DNA from: Vibrio maritimus
GTDB taxonomy: Bacteria > Pseudomonadota > Gammaproteobacteria > Enterobacterales > Vibrionaceae
Direction of reading: 5' to 3'
NCBI GenBank assembly: GCA_000755425.1
Contig: BBMT01000015.1
Location: 1 to 64,000 of the forward strand
Length of the DNA: 64,000 bases
Shown here: piece by piece, positions 10,044 to 20,489 of the stretch
Layout of the letters: each line of letters begins with the position of its first letter
Position numbering within the stretch: the first letter of the stretch is position 1
Notes under the pieces: generated by a model
What the model saw: the letters and a program-made list of their open reading frames with translations, nothing else
Database searches by the model: none
What the model was told of the DNA's origin: nothing
Position numbers and translations under genes: made by a program

Positions 10044-12068
10044 GTGAAAAGTTGGCTTAAAACAAGTACCTGGTTATTGATGGGGAGCCTGATGGCGGCA
10101 CCCGCGGTATCAGCCAATGAATTTAGCGCCAGTTTTAAAGGCACTGACCTTCATGAATTTATCAATATTGTTGGGCGTAACCTCGACAAAACCATCATCG
10201 TCGATCCTTCCGTACGCGGTAAAGTCGACGTGCGCAGCTATGATGTCCTGAATGAAGAGCAGTATTACAGCTTTTTCCTCAACGTTCTCGAGGTGTATGG
10301 TTTCGCTGTGGTTGAGATGGATAACGGCATTCTAAAAGTCATCAAAGCCAAAGACGCGAAAACCTCCGCGATTCCAGTTGTCGGTGATACTGATATTGCC
10401 GTGGGCGATACGGTAGTCACGCGTGTGGTTGCGGTTAAAAATGTCTCGGTACGTGAGTTGTCGCCACTACTAAGGCAGCTCAATGATAACGCTGGCGCGG
10501 GTAACGTAGTGCATTATGATCCGGCGAATATCATTCTGATCACAGGCCGCGCTGCGGTGGTGAACCGCCTAGCGGAAATCATCAAGCGTGTTGACCAAGC
10601 TGGTGATAAAGAAGTGGAAGTGGTGGAGCTGAAAAATGCGTCTGCAGCAGAAATGGTGCGTATTGTCGATGCGCTGAATAAAACCACAGATGCTAAAAAT
10701 ACGCCTGCGTTCTTGCAGCCTAAACTGGTGGCCGATGAGCGGACCAACTCCATTCTTATCTCCGGTGACCCTAAAGTGCGTCAACGCTTGCGCCGCTTGA
10801 TTGGTCAACTGGACATTGAAATGGCCACTAAAGGCAATAACCGCGTTCAATACCTAAAATACGCCAAAGCGGAAGATTTGGTTGATGTGCTAAAAGGCGT
10901 GTCGGACAACCTGCAAAAAGAGAAGCAAGCAGGAACAAAAACAGGCTCTACCGCAAATCGTACCGAAGTCATGATTGCCGCGCACCCAGATACCAACGCC
11001 TTAGTCCTTACTGCTCCGCCAGACATCATGAAGGCGCTACTTGAGGTGATTTCTCAACTGGATATTCGCCGCGCACAAGTATTGATTGAAGCGCTGATTG
11101 TTGAGCTGGCTGACGTTGACGGTGCTAACCTCGGTGTTCAGTGGGGGTCAGTAAATAGCGGTAGTGTGGTGCAGTTTAGTAACACTGGTGCATCTATCGG
11201 TAGCGTGATGGTTGGCATGGAAGAAGCCAAGGACAAGAAGACCACGGAAACTCGTGTCGATGCTGATGGCAACCCATACAACGTAGAAACGACCACAACC
11301 GGTGACTTCTCTAAATTGGCAAGCGCATTGAGCGGTGTGCAAGGTGCTGCTGTAGGCATCGCCCTTGGTGACTGGACGGCACTCATCACTGCAGTTTCTA
11401 GCCAGTCAAATTCGAATATTCTGTCATCACCAAGCATTACCGTTATGGATAACGGTGAAGCTTCGTTTATCGTTGGTGAAGAAGTCCCTGTTCTGACGGG
11501 TTCAACCGCAGGTTCAAACAACAGCAACCCATTCCAAACCGTTGATCGTAAGGAAGTGGGTATTAAGCTAAAAGTCGTCCCACAGATTAACGAAGGTAAC
11601 TCAGTTCAGCTCAACATTGAGCAAGAAGTCTCTAACGTCTTAGGTGCTAACGGTGCCGTTGACGTGCGTTTTGCTAAGCGTCAGCTCAACACTTCAGTCA
11701 TGATCCAAGATGGTCAAATGTTGGTGCTTGGTGGTTTGATTGATGAGCGTGCCGCAGAGAGTGAATCGAAAGTGCCGTTCTTAGGTGACATTCCTTACCT
11801 TGGTCGCCTGTTTACGTCGACCTCTACCACGGTCGAGAAGAAGAACTTGATGGTATTTATCAAGCCAACCATTATTCGCGATGGCATGACATCAGACGGT
11901 ATCACACAGCGTAAGTACAACTACATTCGCGCTGAACAGCTGTTCAAAGCGGACAAAGGTCTTAAGCTGATGGATGATGGCTTTATCCCAGTACTGCCTG
12001 AGTTTAATGAGACGGCGCGTTACCCATCCGAGATCCAAGCGTTTATTGATCAAGTGGAAGCGAAGTAA
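10044..12068 (+). CDS. gspD: type II secretion outer membrane secretin GspD
   Basis: The 674-residue protein forms the outer membrane channel. It has a signal peptide (1-24, ending AVSA), N0 domain (ASFKGTDLHEFINIVGRNLDKTIIVDP), repeated N1-N3 domains and a secretin domain ending in VPFLGDIPYLGRLFTSTSTTVEKKNLMVFIKPTIIRDG near 590-625. The C-terminal S domain for pilotin interaction follows. The start is GTG with AAGGGAG just upstream. Frame intact and length usual. Confidence 0.97.
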   Translation: MKSWLKTSTWLLMGSLMAAPAVSANEFSASFKGTDLHEFINIVGRNLDKTIIVDPSVRGKVDVRSYDVLNEEQYYSFFLNVLEVYGFAVVEMDNGILKVIKAKDAKTSAIPVVGDTDIAVGDTVVTRVVAVKNVSVRELSPLLRQLNDNAGAGNVVHYDPANIILITGRAAVVNRLAEIIKRVDQAGDKEVEVVELKNASAAEMVRIVDALNKTTDAKNTPAFLQPKLVADERTNSILISGDPKVRQRLRRLIGQLDIEMATKGNNRVQYLKYAKAEDLVDVLKGVSDNLQKEKQAGTKTGSTANRTEVMIAAHPDTNALVLTAPPDIMKALLEVISQLDIRRAQVLIEALIVELADVDGANLGVQWGSVNSGSVVQFSNTGASIGSVMVGMEEAKDKKTTETRVDADGNPYNVETTTTGDFSKLASALSGVQGAAVGIALGDWTALITAVSSQSNSNILSSPSITVMDNGEASFIVGEEVPVLTGSTAGSNNSNPFQTVDRKEVGIKLKVVPQINEGNSVQLNIEQEVSNVLGANGAVDVRFAKRQLNTSVMIQDGQMLVLGGLIDERAAESESKVPFLGDIPYLGRLFTSTSTTVEKKNLMVFIKPTIIRDGMTSDGITQRKYNYIRAEQLFKADKGLKLMDDGFIPVLPEFNETARYPSEIQAFIDQVEAK

Positions 12069-12069
12069 T

Positions 12070-13561
12070 ATGGAAAGCCCAGAGCATCGCCCGCTAGCAA
12101 ACCGTTTGCCGTTTAGCTTTGCTAATCGCTTCAAAGTGGTGTTTGAAGCACAGGAATCGCAGTCGGTTCTCTATTATGTAGAACCGCTGGCGCTCAATGC
12201 CTTGCAGGAAGTAAAGCGGGTATTTCGAAAACCGTTTTCTTTGCATGCACTACCGTCGAGCGAGTTTGATGCTAAGTTGACTCAGGCTTACCAGCGCGAT
12301 TCTTCTGAAGCGAGACAGTTGATGGAAGATATTGGTGCGGACAGTGATGACTTCTTTTCATTGGCAGAAGAGCTGCCTCAAGATGAAGACTTGTTAGAGT
12401 CCGATGATGATGCGCCAATCATTAAATTGATCAACGCGATGCTTGGCGAAGCATCAAAGAAGGCGCGTCTGATATCCATATCGAAACTTTCGAGAAAGTG
12501 CTGTCGATCCGTTTTCGTATCGATGGTGTACTACGCGACGTTTTGGCACCAAGCCGCAAACTGGCACCACTTTTGGTATCGCGTGTTAAGGTCATGGCTA
12601 AGCTGGATATCGCTGAAAAACGCGTACCACAAGATGGTCGTATTTCGCTGCGTATCGGTGGTCGAGCAGTGGATGTGCGTGTTTCGACGATGCCGTCATC
12701 TCACGGTGAGCGCGTGGTAATGCGTCTATTAGACAAAAACGCTACCCGTCTCGATCTACATAGCTTAGGTATGACGCAGACAACCATGCCAACTTTAGAC
12801 ATCTTATCGGCCGTCCTCACGGCATCATTTTGGTCACCGGTCCCACCGGCTCTGGTAAGTCGACTACGCTGTATGCGGGCTTACAAGAGATCAACAGCAA
12901 TGAGCGCAATATCCTCACTGTTGAAGATCCGATCGAATTTGATATTGATGGCATCGGTCAGACTCAGGTGAACCCTAAAGTCGATATGACCTTCGCTAGA
13001 GGCTTGCGTGCTATCTTGCGTCAAGATCCTGATGTGGTGATGGTAGGTGAGATCCGTGACCTAGAAACGGCGCAAATTGCCGTGCAAGCTTCATTGACCG
13101 GTCACTTGGTGATGTCGACATTGCATACCAATACGGCCGTAGGCGCGATCACACGTATGCGTGATATGGGCATTGAGCCATTTTTGATCTCCTCATCGCT
13201 ACTGGGTGTGTTGGCACAGCGCTTGGTACGTACCTTGTGTAATGATTGTAAACAACCTTATGAAGCGGACGCCGCTACTAAGCAATTGTTTGGCTTAACT
13301 GAGTCTGAGCCGCTAACGCTGCACAAAGCAGTTGGTTGTGAACGTTGTAATCAGAAAGGCTACCGTGGCCGTACAGGTATTCATGAGCTGTTGATGGTCG
13401 ATGATAAGGTGCAATCGCTAATCCATGATGAAGCGGGTGAGCAAGCGATTGAAAAAGCCGTGCGCTCCCATACCCCAAGCATCCGTGATGATGGCTTCCA
13501 TAAAGTCAGACTCGGCGTGACCTCGCTTGAAGAAGTCATGCGCGTGACTAAGGAAGCGTAA
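12070..13561 (+). CDS. gspE: type II secretion ATPase GspE, frame broken twice
   Basis: GspE is the cytoplasmic hexameric ATPase that powers pseudopilus assembly. It shows an N-terminal domain (FSFANRFKVVF), the Walker A GPTGSGKSTTLYAG near residue 257, Asp box VEDPIEFDIDGIGQTQV, Walker B VGEIRDLETAQIA, His box TGHLVMSTLHTN, and a zinc site CNDCKQ...CERC near 390-425. Two A bases are missing: near 12453 (GCAATCAAA) and near 12806 (TTAATCGGC). Restored, it has 497 residues. It starts one base after the gspD stop and ends adjoining gspF. Confidence 0.96.
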
Positions 13562-14795
13562 GTGGCGGCATTTGAATATAAGGCACTCAATGCCAAAGGT
13601 AAGCAAGTCAAAGGGTTGATAGAAGGTGATAATGCTCGTCAGGCGCGTCAGCGTCTAAAAGAGCAAGGCCTTATCCCGGTTGATATTGTTGAAGCCAAGG
13701 GCAAAGCGTCGTCAAACGCATCGGGCGCAGCCAACGCAAAACCGATGTTTAAGCGTGGCTTAAGCACGCCTGATTTGGCACTGATTACGCGACAGCTATC
13801 CACCTTAGTTCAATCTGGCATGCCGTTGGAAGAGTGTTTGCGAGCGGTATCCGAGCAGTCAGAAAAGCCACGTATTCGTACAATGCTGGCGGCCATTCGC
13901 TCTAAAGTCACCGAGGGTTACACGCTGTCTGATAGTCTTGCTGATTATCCACATGTCTTCGATGAACTGTTTCGCTCTATGGTGGCGGCCGGTGAAAAAT
14001 CGGGTCATCTAGATTCTATTTTGGAGCGCCTCGCGGATTACGCTGAGAATCGTCAGAAAATGCGTTCTAAGCTACAACAGGCAATGATTTACCCAGTTGT
14101 GCTGGTGGTATTTGCGGTATCGATTGTGGCGTTTTTGCTAGCGGCCGTGGTGCCAAAAATTGTTGGTCAATTTGTTCAAATGGGGCAAGAGCTGCCAGCG
14201 TCAACGCAGTTTTTGCTCTCTTCGAGTGACTTTATTCAAGAGTGGGGCTTATTGCTGCTTGGTGGTTTTACTCTGACCTTGTATTTAATCAAAGTCGCAC
14301 TGCGTAAGCCATCGATTCGTATGAGCTGGGACACCAAAGTGTTAGGGCTTCCTCTCATTGGTAAAATTGCTCGTGGCCTGAATACATCGCGTTTTGCGCG
14401 CACATTAGCGATTTGTACGTCGAGTGCCATTCCTATCCTAGAAGGAATGAAAGTCTCTGTGGACGTGATGACCAACCATTTTGCTAAGAAGCAAGTGTCC
14501 ACAGCGGCCGACAATGTGCGAGAAGGGGCAAGCCTTCGTAAGGCACTTGAGCAAACCAAACTATTCCCACCTATGATGCTGCATATGATTGCCAGTGGTG
14601 AGCAAAGTGGTGAGCTAGAGAGCATGCTGACGCGTGCAGCTGACAACCAAGATCAAAGCTTTGAGTCGACGGTGAACATTGCCCTGGGCATTTTTACCCC
14701 AGCATTTGATCGCCTTAATGGCGGGTCTGGTACTGTTTATTGTGATGGCGACCCTAATGCCGATTTTGGAAATGAACAATTTGATGTCTGGTTAA
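13562..14795 (+). CDS. gspF: type II secretion inner membrane platform protein GspF, one extra base
   Basis: GspF is the polytopic platform protein contacted by GspE. It has the two repeated T2SSF domains (LALITRQLSTLVQSGMPLEECLRAV near 76 and FARTLAICTSSAIPILEGMKV near 278) and three membrane segments. Near 14705-14707 a T is inserted (GCATTGATC read as GCATTTGATC), which destroys the last membrane helix; without it the protein ends TLMPILEMNNLMSG with a stop at 14793-14795, 410 residues. The start is GTG, directly following the gspE stop. Confidence 0.95.
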
Positions 14796-14856
14796 TCCAA
14801 TCAGTCAGATGGTTAGTATTGCCCTCTATATTGAGAGCGTTTATTTGGAGTTAGAG

Positions 14857-14878
14857 ATGAAAAAACAATGAAAAAACA
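14857..14878 (+). repeat. tandem duplication of the gspG start
   Basis: ATGAAAAAACA occurs twice without spacer. The first copy reads Met-Lys-Lys-Gln and stops at a TGA that overlaps the second ATG. Either a true small duplication with coupled restart, or an assembly slip. Confidence 0.8.
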
Positions 14879-15296
14879 ATCCGGCTTTACCTTACTAGAG
14901 GTAATGGTAGTGGTTGTTATTCTGGGTATTTTGGCAAGCTTTGTCGTACCTAACTTGCTGGGCAACAAAGAGAAAGCAGACCAACAGAAAGCAGTAACGG
15001 ATATCGTTGCTCTGGAAAATGCACTTGATATGTATAAGCTGGATAACAGTGTTTACCCAACGACGGATCAAGCCTAGAAGCGTTGGTAACTAAACCAACC
15101 AACCAGAGCCACGCAACTACCGCGACGGCGGTTACATTCGTCGTTTACCAGCTGATCCATGGGGCAACGAATATCAATACCTAAGCCCTGGCGATAAAGC
15201 ACTATCGACATCTTTACACTAGGTGCTGACGGCCAAGAGGGCGGTGAAGGCCCTGCAGCTGATATCGGTAACTGGAACATTCAAGACTTCCAGTAA
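14868..15296 (+). CDS. gspG: major pseudopilin GspG, frame broken three times
   Basis: GspG is the main subunit of the pseudopilus. The prepilin peptidase site G/FTLLEVM lies at residues 6-12, followed by the hydrophobic helix VVVVILGILASFVVPNLLG. After YPTTDQ three single bases are missing: GG to G near 15074, CCC to CC near 15109 and GG to G near 15200. Restored it reads LEALVTKPTNPEPRNYRDGGYIR..PADPWGNEYQYLSPGDKG and ends NWNIQDFQ, about 143 residues. The 11 bases ATGAAAAAACA are present twice in a row at 14857 and 14868; the ribosome site GGAG (14846-14849) fits the first ATG, which gives only MKKQ-stop. Confidence 0.95.
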
Positions 15297-15345
15297 TCAC
15301 CAAAGGAGAGGCGGCTCGCCTCTCCTTAGTTCAAAGTGAATCTCC

Positions 15346-15951
15346 ATGTTGTTGCAGTTAAAACGTCGTCAATTAGGTTTTACCCTACTGGAAATTATGC
15401 TGGTACTGGTGCTGTTATCTGTCAGCGCGGTCGCGGTGATTTCGACCCTGCCTCAGAGTCAAAGTGACGACACCAAACAGCAAGCGCAGCGTTTATACCA
15501 AAGGCTACAACTGTTCAACGAAGAAGCGATGTTGGCAGGCAAAGATTTTGGTATACGTGTTGATGAAGCCAAAAAGCAATACGTGTTTCTCGAATTGACT
15601 TCTGAAGGGTGGCAGCGCGTGTCACTCAGTAAGATCCCAGAAGAGACGACCTTGCCAGAAACCTTGTCGATAAAACTCGATTTAAGCACGGGTATTTGGG
15701 GGGAAAGTGACAGGTTGTTTGAACCAGGCTCTTTGTTCGATGAAGACATGTTTGCCGATGTGGAAAAAGAGAAAAAACCAGAAAAGCCACCACAAGTCTT
15801 TATTCTCTCTAGCGGCGAGATCACCGAAGGTGCATTTGTTGTTGCGCCGGTGAATAGAGCACTGCAAGACCAAACTTGGTACGTCGAAGTCAAAGAAAAT
15901 GGGCAGTTGGCGCTTATGGATGTGAAAGACTGGAATGAAAAAGACCGTTAG
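15346..15951 (+). CDS. gspH: type II secretion minor pseudopilin GspH
   Basis: The 201-residue protein has the prepilin signature G/FTLLEIM at residues 11-17 and a hydrophobic helix LVLVLLSVSAVAVISTL. GspH is part of the pseudopilus shaft near its tip. The middle has a charged, proline-rich insert (EDMFADVEKEKKPEKPPQ). It overlaps gspI by 17 bases. Confidence 0.93.
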   Translation: MLLQLKRRQLGFTLLEIMLVLVLLSVSAVAVISTLPQSQSDDTKQQAQRLYQRLQLFNEEAMLAGKDFGIRVDEAKKQYVFLELTSEGWQRVSLSKIPEETTLPETLSIKLDLSTGIWGESDRLFEPGSLFDEDMFADVEKEKKPEKPPQVFILSSGEITEGAFVVAPVNRALQDQTWYVEVKENGQLALMDVKDWNEKDR

Positions 15952-16291
15952 AGGCATGACCTTGCTTGAGGTGCTGATAGCGCTGGCGATATTTGCCACG
16001 GCGGCCATCTCCATCATTCGAGCAGTCAGTCAGCATATTAACACTCTTAGCTATCTGGAAGAGAAGGCGTTTGCCAGTATGGTGGTCGACAATCAGATGG
16101 CTAAGCTCATGCTCGATTCTGCAAAGCCTAAGGCTAAAAAAGGCAAAGAGAAACTGGCAGGGCGTGAGTGGTATTGGAGTATCCAGCCCGTTGAAACGGC
16201 AGATAATTTACTCTCTGCGGTGGATGTAAGTGTTGCCACTGATGCGAAAGCGAGCCCGATACTGACGGTGAGAAGCTATGTCGACAAGTAA
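15935..16291 (+). CDS. gspI: type II secretion minor pseudopilin GspI
   Basis: The 118-residue protein begins MKKTVRGMTLLEVLIALAIFATAAISI, with a prepilin site G/MTLLEV. GspI is the first subunit of the GspI-J-K tip complex. Both ends overlap neighbours (gspH, gspJ), which points to translational coupling. A short but usual length. Confidence 0.94.
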   Translation: MKKTVRGMTLLEVLIALAIFATAAISIIRAVSQHINTLSYLEEKAFASMVVDNQMAKLMLDSAKPKAKKGKEKLAGREWYWSIQPVETADNLLSAVDVSVATDAKASPILTVRSYVDK

Positions 16292-16979
16292 CCGTGTTAA
16301 AGGCTTTACCCTCATCGAAGTGCTGGTGGCCATTGCGATTTTTGCCAGCTTAAGTGTAGCGGCCTATCAAGTGGTGAATCAGGTACAGCGCAGCAATGAA
16401 CTTTCTTTAGAGCGCAGCACTCGACTGCAAGAGATTCAGCGTGGTTTTGTTTACCTAGATAGTGACTTTAAGCAATTGGCGCTGCGACAGTTTCGTCATG
16501 AAGGGGAAGAGCCTCTGTCTCGTCTAATGCTGTGGCAAGAAGGGTTGTTGGAGTCTGAAGGGCGCGGCTTACTGTTTGCTCGTCTTGGTTGGCTTAACCC
16601 GCAAAACCAATTTCCACGTGGTGAAGTGGCAAAGATTGGTTACCGCCTTCAAGACGGTAAGCTTGAGCGTTTGTGGTGGCGTTATCCGGACACTAGTGTG
16701 GGCGAGCCTCCTGTGGTGCTCCCCATATTTACCAAGGTGGAAGCCTTTGATATGCGTTTTTACAATGGCGAATCTTGGAGTAATGAGTGGCAAACCGACA
16801 TGACGCTTCCGCTTGCGGTGGAAGTAAAAATCCGTTTTGAGGATTTTGATGAAATTAATCGTATTTATCTGACTCCTGCGGGTACGCTCAATGCGACATC
16901 TGGCGGTAGCAACAATGGCTCAGAGGGTGGCAACAACCAAGGTAGTGATCAGGGCAATAACCAAGGCGGTAACTCATGA
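16278..16979 (+). CDS. gspJ: type II secretion minor pseudopilin GspJ
   Basis: The 233-residue protein has the prepilin site G/FTLIEVL at residues 9-15 and a hydrophobic helix. The C-terminal ~28 residues are a low-complexity Gly/Asn/Ser/Gln tail beyond the usual domain end (after TPAGTLNATS). GspJ belongs to the tip complex with GspI and GspK. It overlaps gspI by 14 and gspK by 4 bases. Confidence 0.94.
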   Translation: MSTSNRVKGFTLIEVLVAIAIFASLSVAAYQVVNQVQRSNELSLERSTRLQEIQRGFVYLDSDFKQLALRQFRHEGEEPLSRLMLWQEGLLESEGRGLLFARLGWLNPQNQFPRGEVAKIGYRLQDGKLERLWWRYPDTSVGEPPVVLPIFTKVEAFDMRFYNGESWSNEWQTDMTLPLAVEVKIRFEDFDEINRIYLTPAGTLNATSGGSNNGSEGGNNQGSDQGNNQGGNS

Positions 16980-18001
16980 CAAGAGTGACGGTTAAATCCC
17001 AAAAAGGGGTCGCCTTGATTGTGATTCTGCTGTTACTTGCCATTATGGTATCTATTGCAGCCACAATGTCGGAGCGTCTGTTTAGTCAATTTACCCGAGC
17101 GTCTAACCAGGTGAATTATCAGCAAGCTTATTGGTATGCGATTGGCGTCGAGGCATTAGCGTCGGTGGCGATAAAAGAGAGCTATAAAGACAATAAAGAC
17201 AGCGTGAACCTCAATCAGCCCTGGGCGATTGAAGAGCGTACTTATCCGCTCGATTATGGTGAAGCAACGGGCTACATTCGTGATATGCAGGCTTGTTTTA
17301 ATATCAATGCGTTATCGACGGTGCAGCCGAATCAAAACAGCGCAACCAAGCCCTTTTTAGTGCGCTTTTTCCAAAAGCTGCTCGAGGAAAGCGGAGTCGA
17401 AAATTACCAAGCAGAGCAGGTGGCAGACTCCACATGGGAGTTTGTCAATAAAGAGACCAGTGTGCGCTCGGTATCCGGTGTCGGAGACAGCTACTATGAA
17501 TCGCTCTCTCCTGCTTATGTGGCGGCCAATGGTTTGATTGCAGATAGCTCAGAGCTCAGGGCGATTAATCAGATGAGCGGTGAGGCGATGCTCAGTATCA
17601 GCCCTTTTGTTTGTGCATTGCCAACAAGCGACTGGCGCCTCAATGTAAACACGCTGGTTGAAGAGCAGGCTGGGCTATTATCAGCGCTGTTTGCGCCGAA
17701 TCTCTCGCTGGAAAATGCGAGACAAATGATAGAGAACCGTCCATTCGATGGTTGGTCAGGAATTGATAAGTTTCTCGCTGAGCCGCAGATGGCCAGCGTG
17801 GATGATAATACTAAACAGCAAGCGCAACAGTATCTTGCTGTAGACAGTGCCTATTTTGAAATGGACACTCAGGTTGTTGTTGGAGAGTCGCGGATGCGTC
17901 TTCGCAGCCTGTTTTATAGCCAAGATAGGCAGGAAGTGACGGTCGTTCGTCGTCGATTTGGAGGATTTAGTGAGCGAGTTCTTAACCGTTCGCCTGAATA
18001 G
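16976..18001 (+). CDS. gspK: type II secretion tip pseudopilin GspK
   Basis: The 341-residue protein has a GspK-type prepilin start (QKGVALIVILLLLAIMVSIAA) that lacks the usual Glu at +5, as is normal for GspK, and a large globular domain with DMQACFNINALS near 105 and the paired cysteines of the family. GspK caps the pseudopilus. It overlaps both neighbours. Confidence 0.94.
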   Translation: MTRVTVKSQKGVALIVILLLLAIMVSIAATMSERLFSQFTRASNQVNYQQAYWYAIGVEALASVAIKESYKDNKDSVNLNQPWAIEERTYPLDYGEATGYIRDMQACFNINALSTVQPNQNSATKPFLVRFFQKLLEESGVENYQAEQVADSTWEFVNKETSVRSVSGVGDSYYESLSPAYVAANGLIADSSELRAINQMSGEAMLSISPFVCALPTSDWRLNVNTLVEEQAGLLSALFAPNLSLENARQMIENRPFDGWSGIDKFLAEPQMASVDDNTKQQAQQYLAVDSAYFEMDTQVVVGESRMRLRSLFYSQDRQEVTVVRRRFGGFSERVLNRSPE

Positions 18002-19202
18002 CCAACCAGATAGCCAAATACATTGGGCGGTATGGTCAACTAGTCAGCAAGAAGTGATAGCCAGCGGAGAGCTTAATAACCTCGACCAGCTCGCTGACAT
18101 AAAAGAATATTCACTGCAGCGCGTGACGTTGCTGATGCTGAGTGGACAGGATGTGCACTTTGCTGATGTCGAGATCCCAGCAGGTGGCGCGCGTCAGTTT
18201 GAGTCGATGTTGCCGTTTATTGTCGAAGATGACATCGCACAAGATGTCGATGAGCTGCACTTTACCATCTTTAGTAAACAAGCTGGCCGCGCTTCTATCG
18301 CTGCGGTGGATCGCCAATACCTTACGCATGTTATCGACCGATTTGCAGAGCAAGGCATCGAGATCAAAAAAGTGATCCCCGATGTCCTGGCGTTGCCCCA
18401 AACAGAGCATGTGAGCGCGATTCATCTCGACGGGCAGTGGCTGTTTCGTACGGGTAATCAAAGTGGCCTTGTTGTCGATGAGGATTGGATGGGCGCGGTC
18501 ATTGATTCCGATTATTTGGTTCAATCGACGAGTGACGATGACAGCAAAGTGGTGATAGAGAGCTACTCTCCGGTTACTAAGTCGCTGGCTGAGCGATCTT
18601 TGCATATCGATTGGCAAAGCATGCCACCAGAGCCTGCGATGGCGCTGCTTTCAAAAGGCACCGTAGAAGCGAGTGCTAACTTAATGACTGGTGAGTTTAA
18701 GCCGAAAGCATCCTTCTTAAGGCACTGGAAAGTTTGGCAGAAAGTCGCCATTGCGGCTTCGGTGCTTGTTGTTGCATTGGTCGCCCAGCAGGTGGTACTT
18801 GTGAATCAATACGAGGCACAAGCGGCAGCCTATCGCGCCGAAAGTGAACGAATTTTCCGAGCGGTTCTGCCTGATAAAAAGCGCATCCCAACCGTGAGCT
18901 ATCTCAAGCGCCAACTGGATGATGAGCTGAAGAGTTTGGGAGGCAGTGACCTTTCGAGTGCCTCGGTGTTGGAGTGGCTGTCTAAACTCCCCGACACGGT
19001 AGGGCAAGTCAATGGTATGCAAGTGCAGAGCTTTACGTTCGATGGCAACCGGAATGAAGTTCGCATGAATGTCACTAGTCGAGACTTTGATAGTTTTGAG
19101 GCGGCGAGAGTGAAGTTAGAAACGCAATTTGAAGTATCCCAAGGACCGCTTAATCGTAACGGAGAGGTGGTTATGGGTAACTTTGTACTTAAGAAGAAAT
19201 AG
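17970..19202 (+). CDS. gspL: type II secretion inner membrane protein GspL
   Basis: GspL has a cytoplasmic actin-like domain (about 1-240) that holds GspE at the membrane, one membrane segment (about 258-278, VAIAASVLVVALVAQQVVLV) and a periplasmic ferredoxin-like domain. I chose the GTG at 17970 (SEFLTVRL) because GGAGG lies at 17960-17964 at the right distance and because GspL proteins start there; a frame-extended TTG at 17958 is less likely. 410 residues, overlapping the end of gspK. Confidence 0.94.
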   Translation: MSEFLTVRLNSQPDSQIHWAVWSTSQQEVIASGELNNLDQLADIKEYSLQRVTLLMLSGQDVHFADVEIPAGGARQFESMLPFIVEDDIAQDVDELHFTIFSKQAGRASIAAVDRQYLTHVIDRFAEQGIEIKKVIPDVLALPQTEHVSAIHLDGQWLFRTGNQSGLVVDEDWMGAVIDSDYLVQSTSDDDSKVVIESYSPVTKSLAERSLHIDWQSMPPEPAMALLSKGTVEASANLMTGEFKPKASFLRHWKVWQKVAIAASVLVVALVAQQVVLVNQYEAQAAAYRAESERIFRAVLPDKKRIPTVSYLKRQLDDELKSLGGSDLSSASVLEWLSKLPDTVGQVNGMQVQSFTFDGNRNEVRMNVTSRDFDSFEAARVKLETQFEVSQGPLNRNGEVVMGNFVLKKK

Positions 19203-19208
19203 AGCGTA

Positions 19209-19703
19209 ATGAAAGGATTATTACTGAACCTTCAAAGCTGGTGGCTGAGTATCAGCCAGCGAGAGCAGCGACTGGTCGTGGCTTGCTCGCTGGTGATCTT
19301 GCTTGGTATTGTTTATTGGGGAATTCTAGCCCCTTTTGCTCAACGTACTGAGCTTGCGCAGTCGCGTATCCAGTCTGAGAGGCAGTTGCTTACTTGGGTG
19401 AAGCAAAAGGCGGACGACATTTCTCAGCAGAGACAAGCCGGTGGGGTAGTCGTCTCCAAGGAGCCTCTTAACCGCGTGATTACCTCGTCGACGAATCGAT
19501 TCAGTATTGAACTCATTCGTATGCAGCCACGCAATGATCAGTTACAAGTATGGATTAAGCCGATCCCGTTTGAGTTCTTTGTTAATTGGCTGTTTTACTT
19601 GCAAGACAATCACGGAGTGACGGTTGAGATCTTGGATATCGACAAGGCTGACCAAAATGGTGTTATTGAAGTCAACCGATTGCAATTTAAAAGAGGTGGC
19701 TAA
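19209..19703 (+). CDS. gspM: type II secretion inner membrane protein GspM
   Basis: The 164-residue protein has a short cytoplasmic start, a membrane segment (about 21-40) and a periplasmic ferredoxin-like domain (WVKQKADDI, RMQPRNDQLQVWI, FFVNWLFYLQ). It pairs with GspL in the platform. It begins six bases after gspL and ends adjoining gspN. Confidence 0.93.
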   Translation: MKGLLLNLQSWWLSISQREQRLVVACSLVILLGIVYWGILAPFAQRTELAQSRIQSERQLLTWVKQKADDISQQRQAGGVVVSKEPLNRVITSSTNRFSIELIRMQPRNDQLQVWIKPIPFEFFVNWLFYLQDNHGVTVEILDIDKADQNGVIEVNRLQFKRGG

Positions 19704-20465
19704 GTGGTAAAAAAAGTCATCAAGTACGGCTTTCTGTGCACCACAGTTTTTGCCGCAAGCGCGATTTACCACCTGCCTGCCAGTGTTGTGATGAGCTATG
19801 CTCCTATGCCTAGAGAGCTCGCTCTGGATGGCACTACAGGTACTATTTGGCAGGGCAACGCGCAGAATGTCAGGTTCCAGCAATATTCCATCGGTGATGT
19901 GTCGTGGCAGTTTAGTTGGTCTAGCCTTTTGACGCTCTCGCCAGAGTATTCAGTACGCTTTGGCCGCGGTAGTACGTTAGGTCTATCGGGGCGAGGAAAT
20001 CTTGGAGTGAGCACGTCAGGTCCTTACCTTGAGAATGTTCTTGCTTCCATCCCTGCTGATACCGTGGTTCAGTACGCGCCTATTCCGGTACCAATTAAAG
20101 CGGGTGGTCAGCTGGAGCTTGCCATTAAGTCTCTCAACTATGCATCGCCATGGTGTGGCAGTGGTGATGGGAGTTTATCGTGGAATGCAGGGTACATTGA
20201 ATCACCTATCGGTAGCTTAGGGCTGGGGCCGACAATTGTGGACTTATCTTGTGCAGACAGTGTGCTTTCTGCTGCGGGTAGCCAAAACAGCAATCAGGTG
20301 TCGAGTGAATTCTCTGCGAGCGTGACTCCAAATCGACAGTATCAATCACAGGCGTGGTTTAGGCCTGAATCTGAGTTTCCGACTAACATGCGTCAGCAGT
20401 TGAGATGGCTCGGTAATCCAGATGGTGAAGGGCGGTATTCGTTCAATTATCAAGGGCGCTTTTAA
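19704..20465 (+). CDS. gspN: type II secretion protein GspN
   Basis: The 253-residue protein has an N-terminal membrane anchor (residues 4-24) and a periplasmic domain with LPASVVMSYAPMPRELALDGTTGTIWQGNA, the family signature. GspN is present only in some type II systems and is not essential in all. The start is GTG immediately after the gspM stop. Last gene of the operon; a strong terminator follows. Confidence 0.92.
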   Translation: MVKKVIKYGFLCTTVFAASAIYHLPASVVMSYAPMPRELALDGTTGTIWQGNAQNVRFQQYSIGDVSWQFSWSSLLTLSPEYSVRFGRGSTLGLSGRGNLGVSTSGPYLENVLASIPADTVVQYAPIPVPIKAGGQLELAIKSLNYASPWCGSGDGSLSWNAGYIESPIGSLGLGPTIVDLSCADSVLSAAGSQNSNQVSSEFSASVTPNRQYQSQAWFRPESEFPTNMRQQLRWLGNPDGEGRYSFNYQGRF

Positions 20466-20489
20466 GCGAGTGCTATGTTAAACAAAATA

